64,000 nucleotides of DNA from NCBI GenBank assembly GCA_021399435.1, contig JAJTUP010000011.1:682001-746000 (forward strand), written 5' to 3'. A program made the position numbers and the translations under genes. Positions 1-10,457 of this stretch are shown here, in pieces; within the stretch, counting starts at the first letter, position 1, and each line of letters starts with the position of its first letter. Source of the DNA: Diaporthe sp. PMI_573 (Eukaryota; Ascomycota; Sordariomycetes; Diaporthales; Diaporthaceae). The notes under the pieces are model-generated. The model did not search any database and was not told where the DNA came from. It saw only the letters and a list, made by a program, of their open reading frames with translations.

Positions 1-257
1 CGGTGAGGGCCTGGCCGTGGTGCATCTTTTCGACGTTGGCTTTTGGGTGGAACTAACCGGGACTGTGGTTAGTCTGTAGTGTTGGAGCCAACAAGATGGG
101 ATGGAAGAGCTCATTTTCCTCGTACATCGTCGCCCTCGAGGAAGGTCAGGTTCAAGTTGTCGGCCACGTGCTCCGCGATGGTGGACTTGCCACATGCCGT
201 GGCGCCTGTGAAGAAGACGACGTACCGCGGCCGCTCTACTGTTGGCCTCTCACCCAT
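1..257 (-). CDS. Gluconokinase (GntK family), 5' part only
   Basis: Phosphorylates D-gluconate to 6-phosphogluconate, feeding the pentose phosphate pathway in the cytosol. The gene runs off the left edge, so only the N-terminus is present. Exon 1 (257-126) encodes a P-loop GATACGKST at residues 18-26 and ends in LEGDD, where this family usually reads EGDD-[LFY]-HP. A 73-base intron (125-53) with a CTAAC branch site leads into exon 2 (52-1), which continues FHPKANVEKMHHGQALT; HP..N..KM..G..L is characteristic of gluconokinases. The ATG at 257 was chosen because it puts the P-loop close to the N-terminus as usual; upstream codons in the same frame do not look coding. Other P-loop kinases are unlikely given the exon 2 motif. 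Confidence 0.85.
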
Positions 258-1056
258 TGTTTGATTTGGTTCGACTTGACAGCTACTGTATCTATCATCT
301 GATACTTTTCGAGAGGTACCGAGTCTGGGACCGAACAGGACGGTATCCAACACGCGCGGACTTGACCATGACGTAGATGCGAGTCCCGGGTAGTCTGGTG
401 GGTCCGTCACCCGTAGCTCATCCCGGTTCACTGGGACAAGAAAAGAGACTTAACACAGGGCCAGCTCCAGCATAGGCTAGGCAGTTCGCATGGAGTTGAT
501 GACAGACTCTGTGCAAGGCCTCCAGTCGACATTGCTGTACAAAAGTTTACGGTCACGCTCAGTACACAGTACATGCGGGAGGACGTGGCATTCCATTCCT
601 TTTCGGCAGATGCAGTCGAGTCGAACATCGATTGTCTGCTCCCCCAGAAGGTTGCCAAGCCGGGCCCGGCCGTTGACTTGCATTTGCCAAGATGAAATCG
701 GGTGGATCTCGAGCGCTGTTTCGATGCGACCTTCCTCCATCGGTAGAATCGAGATACATGGTAGTTTGAGGCCTGGTTCCTGGAATTGCATTGAAGCTAG
801 CCTTCACCTAGCTGTTGCGTTGACTACGAGATTTCTCACAAAGTTGGTCGATTGGCAAGGGCAGGCCGTTGATTAGGAGAAAATGACGTGGTGCCTGACA
901 TCATGGCAACGTCGGGCGAATTCAGCTCAACTTCCCCGTCACCGGTTGATGCACAGCCAGTCTAGGATGAATCCGGTGGCCAGGAACATGTGAAGCATGT
1001 GTCCCTGGTGCGACGAACCATTGACCCCGCCCTCCCACGGACCTGACAGATCGATC
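258..1056. other. Intergenic, no gene recognised
   Basis: Open frames here overlap on opposite strands, lack family motifs and have no convincing splice structure. It probably holds the divergent promoters of the gluconokinase and decarboxylase genes. Confidence 0.5.
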
Positions 1057-1063
1057 TATATAA
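1057..1063 (+). promoter_or_regulatory. TATA box upstream of the decarboxylase gene
   Basis: TATATAA lies 157 bases before the ATG at 1220, on the same strand, which leaves room for a 5' leader of about 120 bases. Called from sequence match and position only. Confidence 0.45.
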
Positions 1064-1219
1064 GCCCAGAATGCTTGCCATTTGTTCTCCCTTACCTCCA
1101 CCACATCATGCTCATCTACATCCCGCCATTGATTCAGCGTGTAGTCGAAGGAAACGACCATACGCCTCAACACCCCTCATCTTCGACAGCCGTTTTGCCC
1201 ACACACTACCGCTGCAATC

Positions 1220-2681
1220 ATGGTCTTGCAGCACGGAGACGAGCATCAAATCCCAGATGCCCACAAGATCCACAAGTTAGCCAACCTCGCTTCTTCCCAT
1301 TCATTGTCTCACAGACTCGACTTCTGACTTCACCTAGGCCCGGCGCCTGGCTGCCTGCGGACAGCCGCGTCCACAAGGAATGGCTGAACAAGCAGGTTGA
1401 GCATGTCGATAAGAACCCCAGTGAGCTCATCCCAGTGCTGCAGGAGTTCAGGACCTTCATCGAGACCAACCCGCGCATCCGCATGCTGTTCACCCAGATG
1501 TGGGATGAGATCCCCCAAAAGAGGCCCTACACCAAGGACCCCACAGGTCACAAGGCCATCAGGGACTATGGCCACATGCTTGCTGTTATGAATCATGTCT
1601 TCTCCCGTTCCCCGGAGTGGACAGACGCCGCTGAGAATGTAGGCATGGTCGGCGTGCCGATGTGTGCTATTTTTGACTACGCAATGGCAACCCCCAGCGG
1701 CCATGCCGCTTTCTTGGACACGGAGGTGAACAAGATGCTGAAGAAGGTTCTCAATGAATGGGGCAAGTTCCTCAGGGTAGGCTATTAATGTTTCGCCTGA
1801 GAGCTCACTGTACTGATTCCGCCTTTTAGACCCCCGAATCCGCCCATGTGCTTGGTGACCACCGACTTGGCTGGTTTGGAGAACACGGTAGAAGGGACCT
1901 CATGCTGGTCGCTAACGCACCTCTGAAAACCGAACACAAGTTCGAGGACATGTACAAGTGCGACCCGACCAAGGAAAGATACGGCTTCACCTCCTGGGAC
2001 GACTTCTTCACCCGCGAGCTGCAGGAGAGCGCCCGTCCGGTGGCCTCCCCAGACGACGACAACGTCATTGCAAACTGTTGCGAGTCGCGGCCCTACGCGG
2101 TGGAGCGTAACGTCAAGCTGCGCGACAAGTTCTGGATCAAGGGCCAGCCCTACTCCATAGCGGACATGCTGTCCAACGATCCCCTGTCGGAACAGTTCAA
2201 GAACGGCACAGTCTACCAAGCCTTCCTCTCCGCCCTCTCGTACCACAGGTGGCACTCGCCCATCTCGGGGACGGTCAAGAAGGCATATCTCGTCGACGGG
2301 ACATACTTCAGTGAGCCGCTGTACGCCGGTGGCGACATCAACAGCGTCGAGGAGCAGGCCCAGATCACGCAGGGCATCTCGGCCGCACAGGGGTACCTGT
2401 CCGCGTTGGCAGCGAGGGCCATTATCTTCATCGAGGCTGACAGCCCCGCGATCGGGCTGATGGCGTTCATTGGCATTGGCATGGACGAGGTCAGCACTTG
2501 TGAGATCACGGTCAAGGAGGGCCAGCACATCAAGAAGGGCGACCAGACTGGCATGTTCCACTTTGGTGGCTCGACCCACTGCCTCATTTTCAGGAACGGT
2601 GTCAAGGTTGAAGGCTTCCCGGAGCCTGGTCGCAAGGAAAATGTGGCTGTGAGGAGCCAGGTGGCGATTGTCAAAACTTAA
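1220..2681 (+). CDS. PsiD-like pyruvoyl-dependent decarboxylase (phosphatidylserine decarboxylase superfamily)
   Basis: Three exons (1220-1275, 1338-1776, 1830-2681) give 448 residues. The N-terminal half resembles the PSDC/PsiD-like domain and the C-terminal half is a phosphatidylserine-decarboxylase fold. Visible marks are YGFTSWDDFFTREL, SALSYHRWHSPISGT, a FIEAD..IGLMAFIGIGM block and FHFGGST, in which Ser413 (2571-2573) is the expected self-cleavage residue that becomes the pyruvoyl cofactor. Classic phosphatidylserine decarboxylases have LGST, so GGST plus the absence of a mitochondrial presequence or membrane anchor points to the soluble aromatic-amino-acid decarboxylase-like branch (PsiD is the characterised L-tryptophan example). 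The real substrate cannot be read from sequence. No kinase, methyltransferase or P450 partner gene is adjacent. Both intron junctions keep frame and the start gives a short hydrophilic N-terminus. Confidence 0.85.
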
Positions 2682-2905
2682 ACCAGTGTTGTTCATTTGT
2701 CTGCGAAATCTCAAAAGCGTGTTTTCTTGTTCTTGAGACTCTCATGGCTGGCCACCAGCCAGATCTGAAATATGACTTTCTAGTTAGCTGACTCGAGCAA
2801 CTTTACAAGATCGTGCATGTTCTGTACGCTCGAGTGCAATTGAAACCGTGGCCCAGCCCCATTGACACAAGTCCCGTATTTTGCAGCCACCAAGCACAGC
2901 AATTT

Positions 2906-3855
2906 CTACCACAACGCTCCGTGAACATCACGCCGCCTAGGTCCGGTCAGGTTACTGATATCGACGCCTTCCGCCACCAGGGCTTGGCCAAGTCTCTGTG
3001 AAAGGTCCTGCAGGTTTGTACTGGTCACCACATTGGCCGGCGGTGCGTATCCGGGAGGAAATTGCTCATTCTCTGTCCAGTACATATTAGTACTCAATAC
3101 CATTGCCTTGCAGTTGAAGATACGGAGTTGTCGGCTACAACTTACCGAAAAAGAACTGCACAGGAGCCTTGGGCGCGACACCAGTCTGCACGTCCCCGAA
3201 GACCATAATGAACGCCACGGACTCGCCCGTTGTGAAGGCCTGAGCGAGCCGAGAAAGGCTGAACTCGGGGTTCGTCGCGTTGGAAGTACGGATGCGAGCG
3301 GCCCGACCCTTGGCGGAGGTGTTGACATTGATAGTGTCTTCCGTCCACTGCGCAAGTGTCTCGTCGAATATTGTCTGGTTGAAGGAATTCGGGTCGCCGA
3401 AGAAGGCGTCTTGGCGGCTGTTTCGAGTCAGCGGATGCGTTGGTAATTACGGCATTTAGGAGAGTATTCACCTCAAACTGGCGTCGTGCTCCAGGATATT
3501 GTGACGGCCGAGATCAGGCAGGGAAAATGTCGCGTTGTCTTTGGCCGGGTTGGTCGCCACCGCGGCCCGGAAGAGCAGGACAGATAGGCTTTCGTCCTGG
3601 TTCATCCCCTGGCGCATTGCAGTGACGAGATCGGCCTGGGTTATGTTCTTTCCACTTCGTGGTAGGAGACCATGGTTGGCCAAAGTGTTCAAGCCTGGGC
3701 AGGGGCCTCGGACTACAAATTTGCAGACAGTGTGAGTATTATGGGTGTTACCTTCGGATTTCTCGAGGCAAACGCTTACTGTCATCAGGCCCAGGAGGGG
3801 CGAAGGCCGGTATTTGGGCTGATACGAGCCCGGCGAATAGCATGGTCAACTTCAT
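2906..3855 (-). CDS. Secreted heme-thiolate peroxidase (chloroperoxidase / short unspecific peroxygenase family)
   Basis: Four exons (3855-3780, 3712-3472, 3417-3146, 3072-2906) encode about 251 residues, the usual size of short family members. Residues 1-13 look like a signal peptide. The proximal heme motif PCP is at residues 29-31, with Cys30 as thiolate ligand, within RGPCPGLNTLANHGLLPR. The distal motif EHD is at 100-102 in HNILEHDASLSRQD. Family knowledge: such enzymes use H2O2 for halogenation, peroxidation or oxygen transfer to varied organics outside the cell. The EHD form separates it from the long peroxygenases, which carry EGD. Introns of 67, 54 and 73 bases all restore frame, and exon 3 contains the conserved GDPNSFNQTIFDETLAQW stretch. 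Whether it halogenates or oxygenates is unknown. Confidence 0.88.
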
Positions 3856-5770
3856 GTTTGTGGATAGAAATGAGTGTGTGAATTCAGTCTCTGTATATTT
3901 GGAATGAGACGAGACGTCCCGAGCGCCCTTTATATATATCTGAACAGAGACTGGTCTGACATGGACATTGGACTATGTCGAACGTGCAAGGAAAGAGAAG
4001 AAAACCATGATCATCCGTTTCTTGGTTCCGATTCGACAGACGTTTGTATCATAAATGCGAAACGTCCCCTCCAGACGACATATCGACTTGCCGAGGTCAA
4101 TGCAAAGGCGGGAGCTTGATTTTGCCTGAGCCTTCGAGTTTCTATGACACCAGTGCAGGCCGAGGACAGAGTCCGGACGAACAGGTTCAGAGTACCTGAG
4201 GAGAGTTCCATGCATGACAAAACCTGGAATGCGATTGGAACAAACGTGCGTGTAAGAACAGGGATCTGCCCGAGAGGCGGGATGCTTGGCAAGCAATCGA
4301 TATTGTCGCCGCTTTTGGTAGTCCGAGACTGCAAAACTTCATGCCGCTAACTTGTGCCTTCTTCCGTCTTTTCAGCTGAAATTTATCTCATAAATGGCCA
4401 AGGTCTGCATGGTGTTCGGGTGTGATAAAATATCGATCCCTCAGACGAGAAACATTACCAAGCCTTGGAAGTTTTCCTACTTGTATGTGCTACATTGCAC
4501 GACGACAGGTGCTGAACTAACTAGGGCTGTGGAGTCCTCATGCAGCAGCGAGCGGCTTCCAACCTTACATGAGCGAAGTAACCTTAGAGTCTGCCGATGT
4601 GGTTTCCTTTTGAACCGTACAGAACTTGAAATCAATTAGGTTACCGCCGTTCGTTTTCACATGCCTTTTTCTTTGTCCAAATGGTTCTCCGAGCGGTGTT
4701 CTGTTGGCTCCTCAGTTGGCAACATTGGCGGTTCCGATTGGGCTAGTCTTATGGATGTTGCTCAAGCTATTCGAAACGCAGGCTCCAGGTCATTCTGCAG
4801 TTGCTCATTGACGGATTCTTGCTTTCAAGTAGAGGCGATGATGCTATGAGGAATATACTCAGGGGGTTGGGAGAATAGAAACCACACGCCTTGCCTTGCC
4901 CCGATATGCTTTTTGGCCAGGTATCCTAGACAAGCGCCCATATCAAACCGATGTTCAGACAGTTTGAAAGCAGAAAGAAAATGAACAGAAACAAAATCAG
5001 ATAGCGGGGCCAGGGATCTCATGCACACTTGCGCCGAAGTCTATGAAATGTGTAACTGGGATGGATGCCCATTAATCGAGATCGGAACAGCCCAAACACA
5101 TTCCACGAACATTCAGCAGCGGAAGATTGGCGTTCTCCTTGAGACCAGAGCTTCAACAAGAACAGGGGCTTTGCCCCGTGCATGCTGGGAGGGTAACGTT
5201 ATACACAGCCGGTGGAAGTGCCCAAGTCAGGCTGGCAAGGGCAAGGGCAGCTTGTGGTACTGACAATTCCAAGGCATCAGCCAGTCTCGGCCCAAGATCC
5301 GAGGTATTTCAGTGCAGTGGTTGTTTGTTCCCGTTTGTGGCTCAAGTTTTTAGTCACTCTGCGATGATTGAATGCTCAATTCGGCGATCCGCGAGTGGAG
5401 CGTCCACCACGTCCAGATTTACTCAACCCCCAAGGTAGAAGGGGTAATCTGGTCATTATTGAGCAGGAATGTACAGGTCTATGAATGCCCCGGATGCCAA
5501 CAATCTCTTGTTTCGATGTGTGATGATACACTTCATGGTTCCTCGCCGTCTATCCGTGCCGGATGTACACCTCCAATGCTTCTCCCAAAATCGCCAATTC
5601 ATGAGTCCGTACAGCCTGTATCGGAGGGGAGTCTATAGGGTACCCATTTTGGTACAGCAGCGACATTGTACACTGGAGCCAAAGCCCCACCTTTTGTTTT
5701 CTCTATTTCCTTTTTTGATTTCAAATTGCTCGCTAACATTGTTGCGCTGGCGATGCTTCATTTCCCGTGT
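3856..5770. other. Gene-free stretch of 1.9 kb
   Basis: Apart from the TATA-like element at 3931-3939, no coding region with a family motif or consistent splicing was found on either strand. Short open frames end within 60-130 codons and have low-complexity composition. It separates the peroxidase promoter from the 3' end of COQ1. Confidence 0.5.
3931..3939 (-). promoter_or_regulatory. TATA-like element of the peroxidase gene
   Basis: An alternating T/A run (TATATATAT) sits 76 bases upstream of the peroxidase ATG at 3855, a plausible core-promoter distance. Confidence 0.4.
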
Positions 5771-7225
5771 CTACTTCCGCCTCTTGATCGTCTTCACAGC
5801 CATCTCCACCAGACCATCCTTGGCCTCGCTGTCGGGGAAATCCCTGATGCTCTGGATGGCTTTCTCGGCGTAGTCCTCCGCCAGTGCTCGTGTCTGGTTG
5901 ATGCCGTCTGTCTCAAGGACGAGTTGTCGTGCCTTTGTGCAAATGTCAGTATGTCTGCGTCAATGGGCCCCATTGCGTCGGATCGGCAGCATTCATGTAC
6001 TCACCTTCAGAACATCACCCTCACCGGCGAACTTCCTCCCCACCAGCTCTCCCAGCTCTGGCCTCGTCTTCCACGCAAAAAGCAACGGCGCAGTAGCAAG
6101 ACCGAGCTCGAGATCCGCACCAGCCGGCTTCCCCAGGTCCGCGGCAGACAGCGTGTAGTCCAGCATGTCGTCGACCAGCTGGAAGGCCAGCCCGAGGTTC
6201 TTGCCATACGCATACGCCGCCTCCACGGTCTCGGCGCTCGCCCCGCCCAGCAGCGCCGAGGCGCGACAGCTCTTGCTGATCAGGGACGCCGTCTTGAGGT
6301 ACGTCTTGTTCAGATAGTAGCCCAGGGCGTCCTCGCTCCACTGCGGGCGGGCCTCGTCCTGCGCCGTGTTCTTGAGCTGCATGAACTCGCCCTCGACGAG
6401 GTTCGCGATCACGGTGGCCAGCAGCTCGACGACCTCGGCATTCCGGAGGCGCGCGAGGGCGACGGAGGCGCGTCCTAGCAGGAAGTCGCCCGCCAGGACG
6501 GCCATTTTGTTGCCGAACTCGAGGTTTGCGCTCGGCGAGCCGCGGCGGGAGACGGAGTGGTCGATGACGTCGTCGTGGAGGAGGGAGGAGGTGTGGATGA
6601 GCTCAGTGATCTCTGCGAGTCGCCGCTGGGAAGGGAGGATGTCTGTCTCGGACGTCGCGTCGGTCTCTGTGGGTGTTTGTGCTGGGTTGGATGGATTGAC
6701 GTCGCGGAGTATGGAGAGAGGTGATATGGACGTGTCGATTGGTAATGATTGTATTGGAGAGGCGTTCTGCTGGTTTGGTGGCGGTATCGGGGCCTTTGGA
6801 CAGAGGTATGTGGCTCTCGCCATGAGAAGGACGATCAATGGGCGCATGTGCTTCCCTTCAGCCTGAGTGTAATATTTTGCGACACGGTCGAGCGAGGGGT
6901 GTGCTGATCCCAGCAGATTGCGAATGTTTCCGGTCAAGAACTTCATCTCTTTCGCGACAATCCTCAGAGGGTCGATGGTCATGTCGTTGGGTTTTCCTCG
7001 TGAAATCGCATTACTGACGGCGTTCTTGGCCACGGCGACTGCTGCGCCGAAAGCCGAGGATCTCGGGTCCGTAGAGTGATAGAGTGCTCGTTGCTCCCAT
7101 CTTATCCTCACGTCCAGATCGTGCTTCCGTATGCTTTGTGCACATCGTGCATGTCGTGATAATGAAGTGGTTGGCCTCGTTGTGGCGCGTAAGACCGGAG
7201 CTCCGGGCCGGAGCTGGAGCGGCAT
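5771..7225 (-). CDS. COQ1: Mitochondrial polyprenyl diphosphate synthase, ubiquinone biosynthesis
   Basis: Makes the long isoprenoid tail of ubiquinone by trans-prenyl chain elongation with isopentenyl diphosphate in the mitochondrial matrix. Two exons (7225-6005 and 5932-5771) give 460 residues. The first Asp-rich motif DDVID is at 218-222 (LLHDDVIDHS) and the second, DDMLD, at 352-356 (LVDDMLDYT). GKHMRP, around 124-129, is the usual isopentenyl diphosphate-binding stretch. The Arg-rich, acid-poor N-terminus fits a mitochondrial targeting peptide. A Pro/Ser/Thr-rich insert of about 50 residues (145-200) precedes the first motif. The ATG at 7225 is the first in frame; upstream in-frame codons are not ATG. 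The last 54 codons come from exon 2 after a 72-base intron. It shares a short promoter region with VMA12. Confidence 0.93.
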
Positions 7226-7678
7226 TTCCAGTCGCTGTTTCCCTCCGCGACAGCCCAATTGGAAATTTTTGAAACCCTCGATGGAATCGCAATCGTGTGA
7301 GCCACCGGTGTAGCCGTAGTGAGGTCGTGCCGTGTACGCGGGTGGGGTTGTTGGAGCTGTGTGGTTGTTGTCACTTGAGATCTGGTGATGAATCTTCGAT
7401 CTTTTTTTCCCGCCCAGGATCGTCTATCTAGCTTCTCCAAGTCCAGCCCCAGAAAATGCACCTAAAAAAACAGTCAATGCGCTTATCGACAGGGGTCCTC
7501 GGATCTAGCCGGCCCACCCCTGCAAGGTTGCATACGCAGTGCCAGGCCAAACCGTTGTCAACTTGAGCTTGGCTTCTGGCTCTGCCCTGAAAATAAACCC
7601 CAGCTCCGAGTACCGCCAGTCCGCGACATCCGGCATCATCTACCGAAGGCCATGTGAGCCTCTTCACACCGCATCAAA
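7226..7678. promoter_or_regulatory. Divergent promoter between COQ1 and VMA12
   Basis: These 453 bases separate two outward-facing start codons, so both promoters must lie here. No clear TATA box was seen on either side. Confidence 0.4.
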
Positions 7679-8540
7679 ATGGTACTCCTCACGATGACGC
7701 CCTTCATTGTAGGGGCAGTCAGCAAATGCCAGGAGGTCGGAGTCGAAGTCCAAAAGCAGTCGCAAGCCTCTTCCGAAACTGAGCCATCACTCCAAGACCC
7801 AGCAATCGGGAAGCCGATCTCTCACGGCCAAATCACCCAGCTGTGGAAGCTGCTGAAGGATCATGACGCACAGAGCTATACCTTGGAGAATCTCCTTTGG
7901 GGCGCAAGGGTCTATGTTCCACCAGCCCCTGCAAAGCCTGAGCCGGTACGACCCTTCCTGTCTTGCCTCTACACCCTCATCGGTGCGCATGCTGACGTTC
8001 CATCCTGGTTCCTAGTCACAAGAGTATAAAGCCTTGATGGCCCGCCTTCGACGCGACGAGGAAGAGCGAAAGTACCAACGGATGATCTCCCAACCCTCCT
8101 CCCTCGATGCACCCCCGAACTTCGCCCAGCAGTTCGCCGAAGTCAATCGTCCGGCAGACAAGGCAGACCTGGGTGATGACGACGTGACTATGAACGATGT
8201 GCACAGGCAGGTTATGCTAGTCATCAACTTCCTCGTCACTATATTTGGAACCGCCGCGACCTTGTGGATTGTGGCCAGGTGGTGGAGTACACCGGCGCGG
8301 TTGTTCCTGACCATGGGAGGGACTCTGCTCGTAGCAATTGCCGAGGTTGCGGTATATTCGGGATACGTGTGGCACATCGGGGAGGCGAGAAAGAAAGATT
8401 CCAAGGTCAAGGAGGTCAAGGAGATAGTGGATACTTGGGTGGTGAACAAAGAGGCCGAGGCTAAGGAGGTGCCATCAAGCAAGAAGGATTCCGGCGCAGT
8501 GGGAGCACGGCAAAGAAAGGTACGAAAAGGGGACACATAA
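7679..8540 (+). CDS. VMA12: Vacuolar ATPase assembly factor Vma12 family (ER membrane)
   Basis: Needed in the endoplasmic reticulum for assembly of the V0 sector of the vacuolar H+-ATPase (Vma12/TMEM199 family). Two exons (7679-7945, 8016-8540) with a 70-base intron encode 263 residues. The N-terminal cytosolic part holds a helical stretch, GQITQLWKLLKDHDAQSYTL, followed by LLWGARVYVPP and a charged region EYKALMARLRRDEEERKYQRM, the usual order in this family. Two membrane helices lie at about 155-177 and 185-208, followed by a Lys/Glu-rich tail of 50 residues on the cytosolic side. The splice joins PEP to SQEYK in frame. The ATG at 7679 is the first in frame; a second at residue 6 is possible. 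Confidence 0.85.
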
Positions 8541-9227
8541 GAGAACGGGGAAATACAAGAATTCAACACTGCAACATTTTCGGTTTATTGTGAGAGCGTG
8601 CGTGCTGCTGTTTCCTGAGGCGAATAGACTCAGTAGAGACGGAGATGGCCTCCGGGAGGCGAGTGTGCCTTGACTGTATTCAGAGTCTGCCGCTTAGAAT
8701 GCGAGACTGACTGTCAAATCAATCCGGGCCATGCTCAACCTTGGTGACAGCTTAATCCACGTCACACGCTTAGCAACCATTGCGTAGTGCACATTGGGTG
8801 GTGCGGGCGCGAGTAGCACGGCTTTGGACTTGTGACGCCTGGCATTTTATCCTCATTCCTTCTGGGCATTTGAACGTTGGCAAACTTACAGACGCTGCAT
8901 CAAATGACCGCACGCTCAAAAGCGTACTTGATGCCGCTGATATCCGGATATCCCACTTCGGAAGGGGGGACGCGGTGTTGACGCGGGTTATGTCATCAGC
9001 TGCCTGTTGCCCCCTTTCGCGTTAACGCGCTAAAGTGCGACGCGTCTCCCAATTGCTGCAGACGCGACCTCCATACCGACTTTTCTAGCGACCATGTTTC
9101 TTGGTGCGACATTGATGACTTGTCTCAAGCAATCCTTGTCCCCTAGTGCCTGGAACCTCATCCTAGAACGGCGCATTTTGTAGTCATCATTCTTCGATAT
9201 CCACCTCATCCCCCAGACTCCTCGGCC
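8541..9227 (+). promoter_or_regulatory. Promoter region of the Eco1-like gene with cell-cycle box candidates
   Basis: No gene was found here. The part 180-270 bases before the downstream ATG is rich in CGCG motifs. TTTCGCG (9015-9021) runs into the 12-base palindrome CGCGTTAACGCG (9018-9029), and an ACGCGT box, the MluI cell-cycle box bound by MBF in yeasts, lies at 9040-9045. GACGCGG-type sites also occur near 8969-8985. The fit with S-phase expression of a cohesion gene is inference. Confidence 0.4.
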
Positions 9228-10457
9228 ATGGCCAACGCGTCCCCGTCATCTGCCTCGACGACAACATCAACACCGTCTTCCGCATGGAGTCGCCTCGTCC
9301 AAATAACAAGGACTGCATCCGAGGGCTCTCGCAACAAGCCAAATGAATCTTCCACCCAGCTCAATCAGTTGTTACCCGGCACTCACGCATCATCCTCCGT
9401 GCCGCCGGCCAAGAAGCGCCGCCTGGCCGAGTCACCAGCTGCGAGATCGGTGACCAAATATCTCGCGCCCCTGTCTCCAGAGCCCAAAGACCCGCGAAAC
9501 ATGTCGCCCGGAAAGCCGACCGATCAAATATCATGCCCGCCTAAGAAGAACCATGATTACATCACAGCTTGCCCATGCAGAGTGGAAGACGTAGACTGCG
9601 TCGCGTCGCAGCAGCAGGGGGAAAACACCAGACTTTGCATACCACGGAGCGGCCGACAACTGCCCACCACAGCTGAGGATTCCGACCAAGACGCAAGTCC
9701 GCGGAGACCGCTCAAAGATTCGCGTCGCAACCCCTCGCGGCGCGTGCGGGATTCATCGCCACGCTCAGACGAATTCGAGCCGACAAGAAACGCGGCGTTG
9801 ACGTACTTGGGAGAGATTCCACCGTCTGAAGATCCCGAGGACGAGATCGAGACCGCGGCAGAACTCGCTGCACCCGTCTCATGCGGTTCTGCAAGCCTGG
9901 AGGACGATGATATTGTTGCGAAGATCGTTTTGCAGACAGGACAGCCAGCCAACGACCGCATTTCGTCTGCCACAGGGCCGGGCCTGCACGAGGGTGATCA
10001 GAACTCAGTAAACAAGACGCAGGTTTCGAAGAGGCATTCTCCATCCCCCGCAAGTACAGACGAAAGCATTCAGATGGCAACTCCTTCATCCTCGCCCACG
10101 ACCAAGACTGAGAGCAGAGCAAACGAAGCCCCTGTCGACGCAACCAAGCCACACACTTCTGTCTCGGCCCCCAAGACGAAGCGGCGGCTCACCCTCCACG
10201 GCGGCAGCTACGAGAGGCAGAGCTCTCACAAGAAACGCAAGGCAGGGCCCAAGCGGAAGGACGGGGTCCAGACGACGCTGAGCCTTGCGATTGGCAGCGG
10301 TGCGGGGATGAGAGAGTGCAAGTTGTGCGACACGGTGTACAACCCGTTCCACCCGGAGGATGTGAAGGTTCATGCGAAGCAGCATGCGATTGCTGTGAAG
10401 AGGGAGCGCATGTCCGAGGGGATTTCCGGACTCACGGCGTCTTCCCTGGTGGACTAA
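9228..10457 (+). CDS. Protein with ESCO/Eco1-type C2H2 zinc finger, no acetyltransferase domain
   Basis: A single-exon gene of 409 residues. The last 70 residues carry the zinc finger that starts Eco1/ESCO cohesin acetyltransferases: a QTTLSLAIG segment like the conserved element before the finger, then Cys364, Cys367, His382 and His386 in RECKLCDTVYNPFHPEDVKVHAKQH-type spacing. The preceding 330 residues are disordered, rich in Ser, Pro and charged residues, with basic clusters such as KKRRLAE and KTKRRLTLHGG that could be nuclear localisation signals. In full Eco1 proteins a GNAT acetyltransferase domain follows the finger; here a stop codon follows 23 residues later and no such domain is encoded downstream. 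A role in sister-chromatid cohesion or PCNA binding is inferred from the finger alone. Confidence 0.7.
   Translation: MANASPSSASTTTSTPSSAWSRLVQITRTASEGSRNKPNESSTQLNQLLPGTHASSSVPPAKKRRLAESPAARSVTKYLAPLSPEPKDPRNMSPGKPTDQISCPPKKNHDYITACPCRVEDVDCVASQQQGENTRLCIPRSGRQLPTTAEDSDQDASPRRPLKDSRRNPSRRVRDSSPRSDEFEPTRNAALTYLGEIPPSEDPEDEIETAAELAAPVSCGSASLEDDDIVAKIVLQTGQPANDRISSATGPGLHEGDQNSVNKTQVSKRHSPSPASTDESIQMATPSSSPTTKTESRANEAPVDATKPHTSVSAPKTKRRLTLHGGSYERQSSHKKRKAGPKRKDGVQTTLSLAIGSGAGMRECKLCDTVYNPFHPEDVKVHAKQHAIAVKRERMSEGISGLTASSLVD

Noticed and set aside
490..876. Open frame of 128 codons on the plus strand
   Set aside because: Overlaps equally long antisense frames and has no recognisable domain.
1785..2714. 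Frame of 309 codons antisense to the decarboxylase gene
   Set aside because: Shadow frame; the sense strand has clear family motifs.
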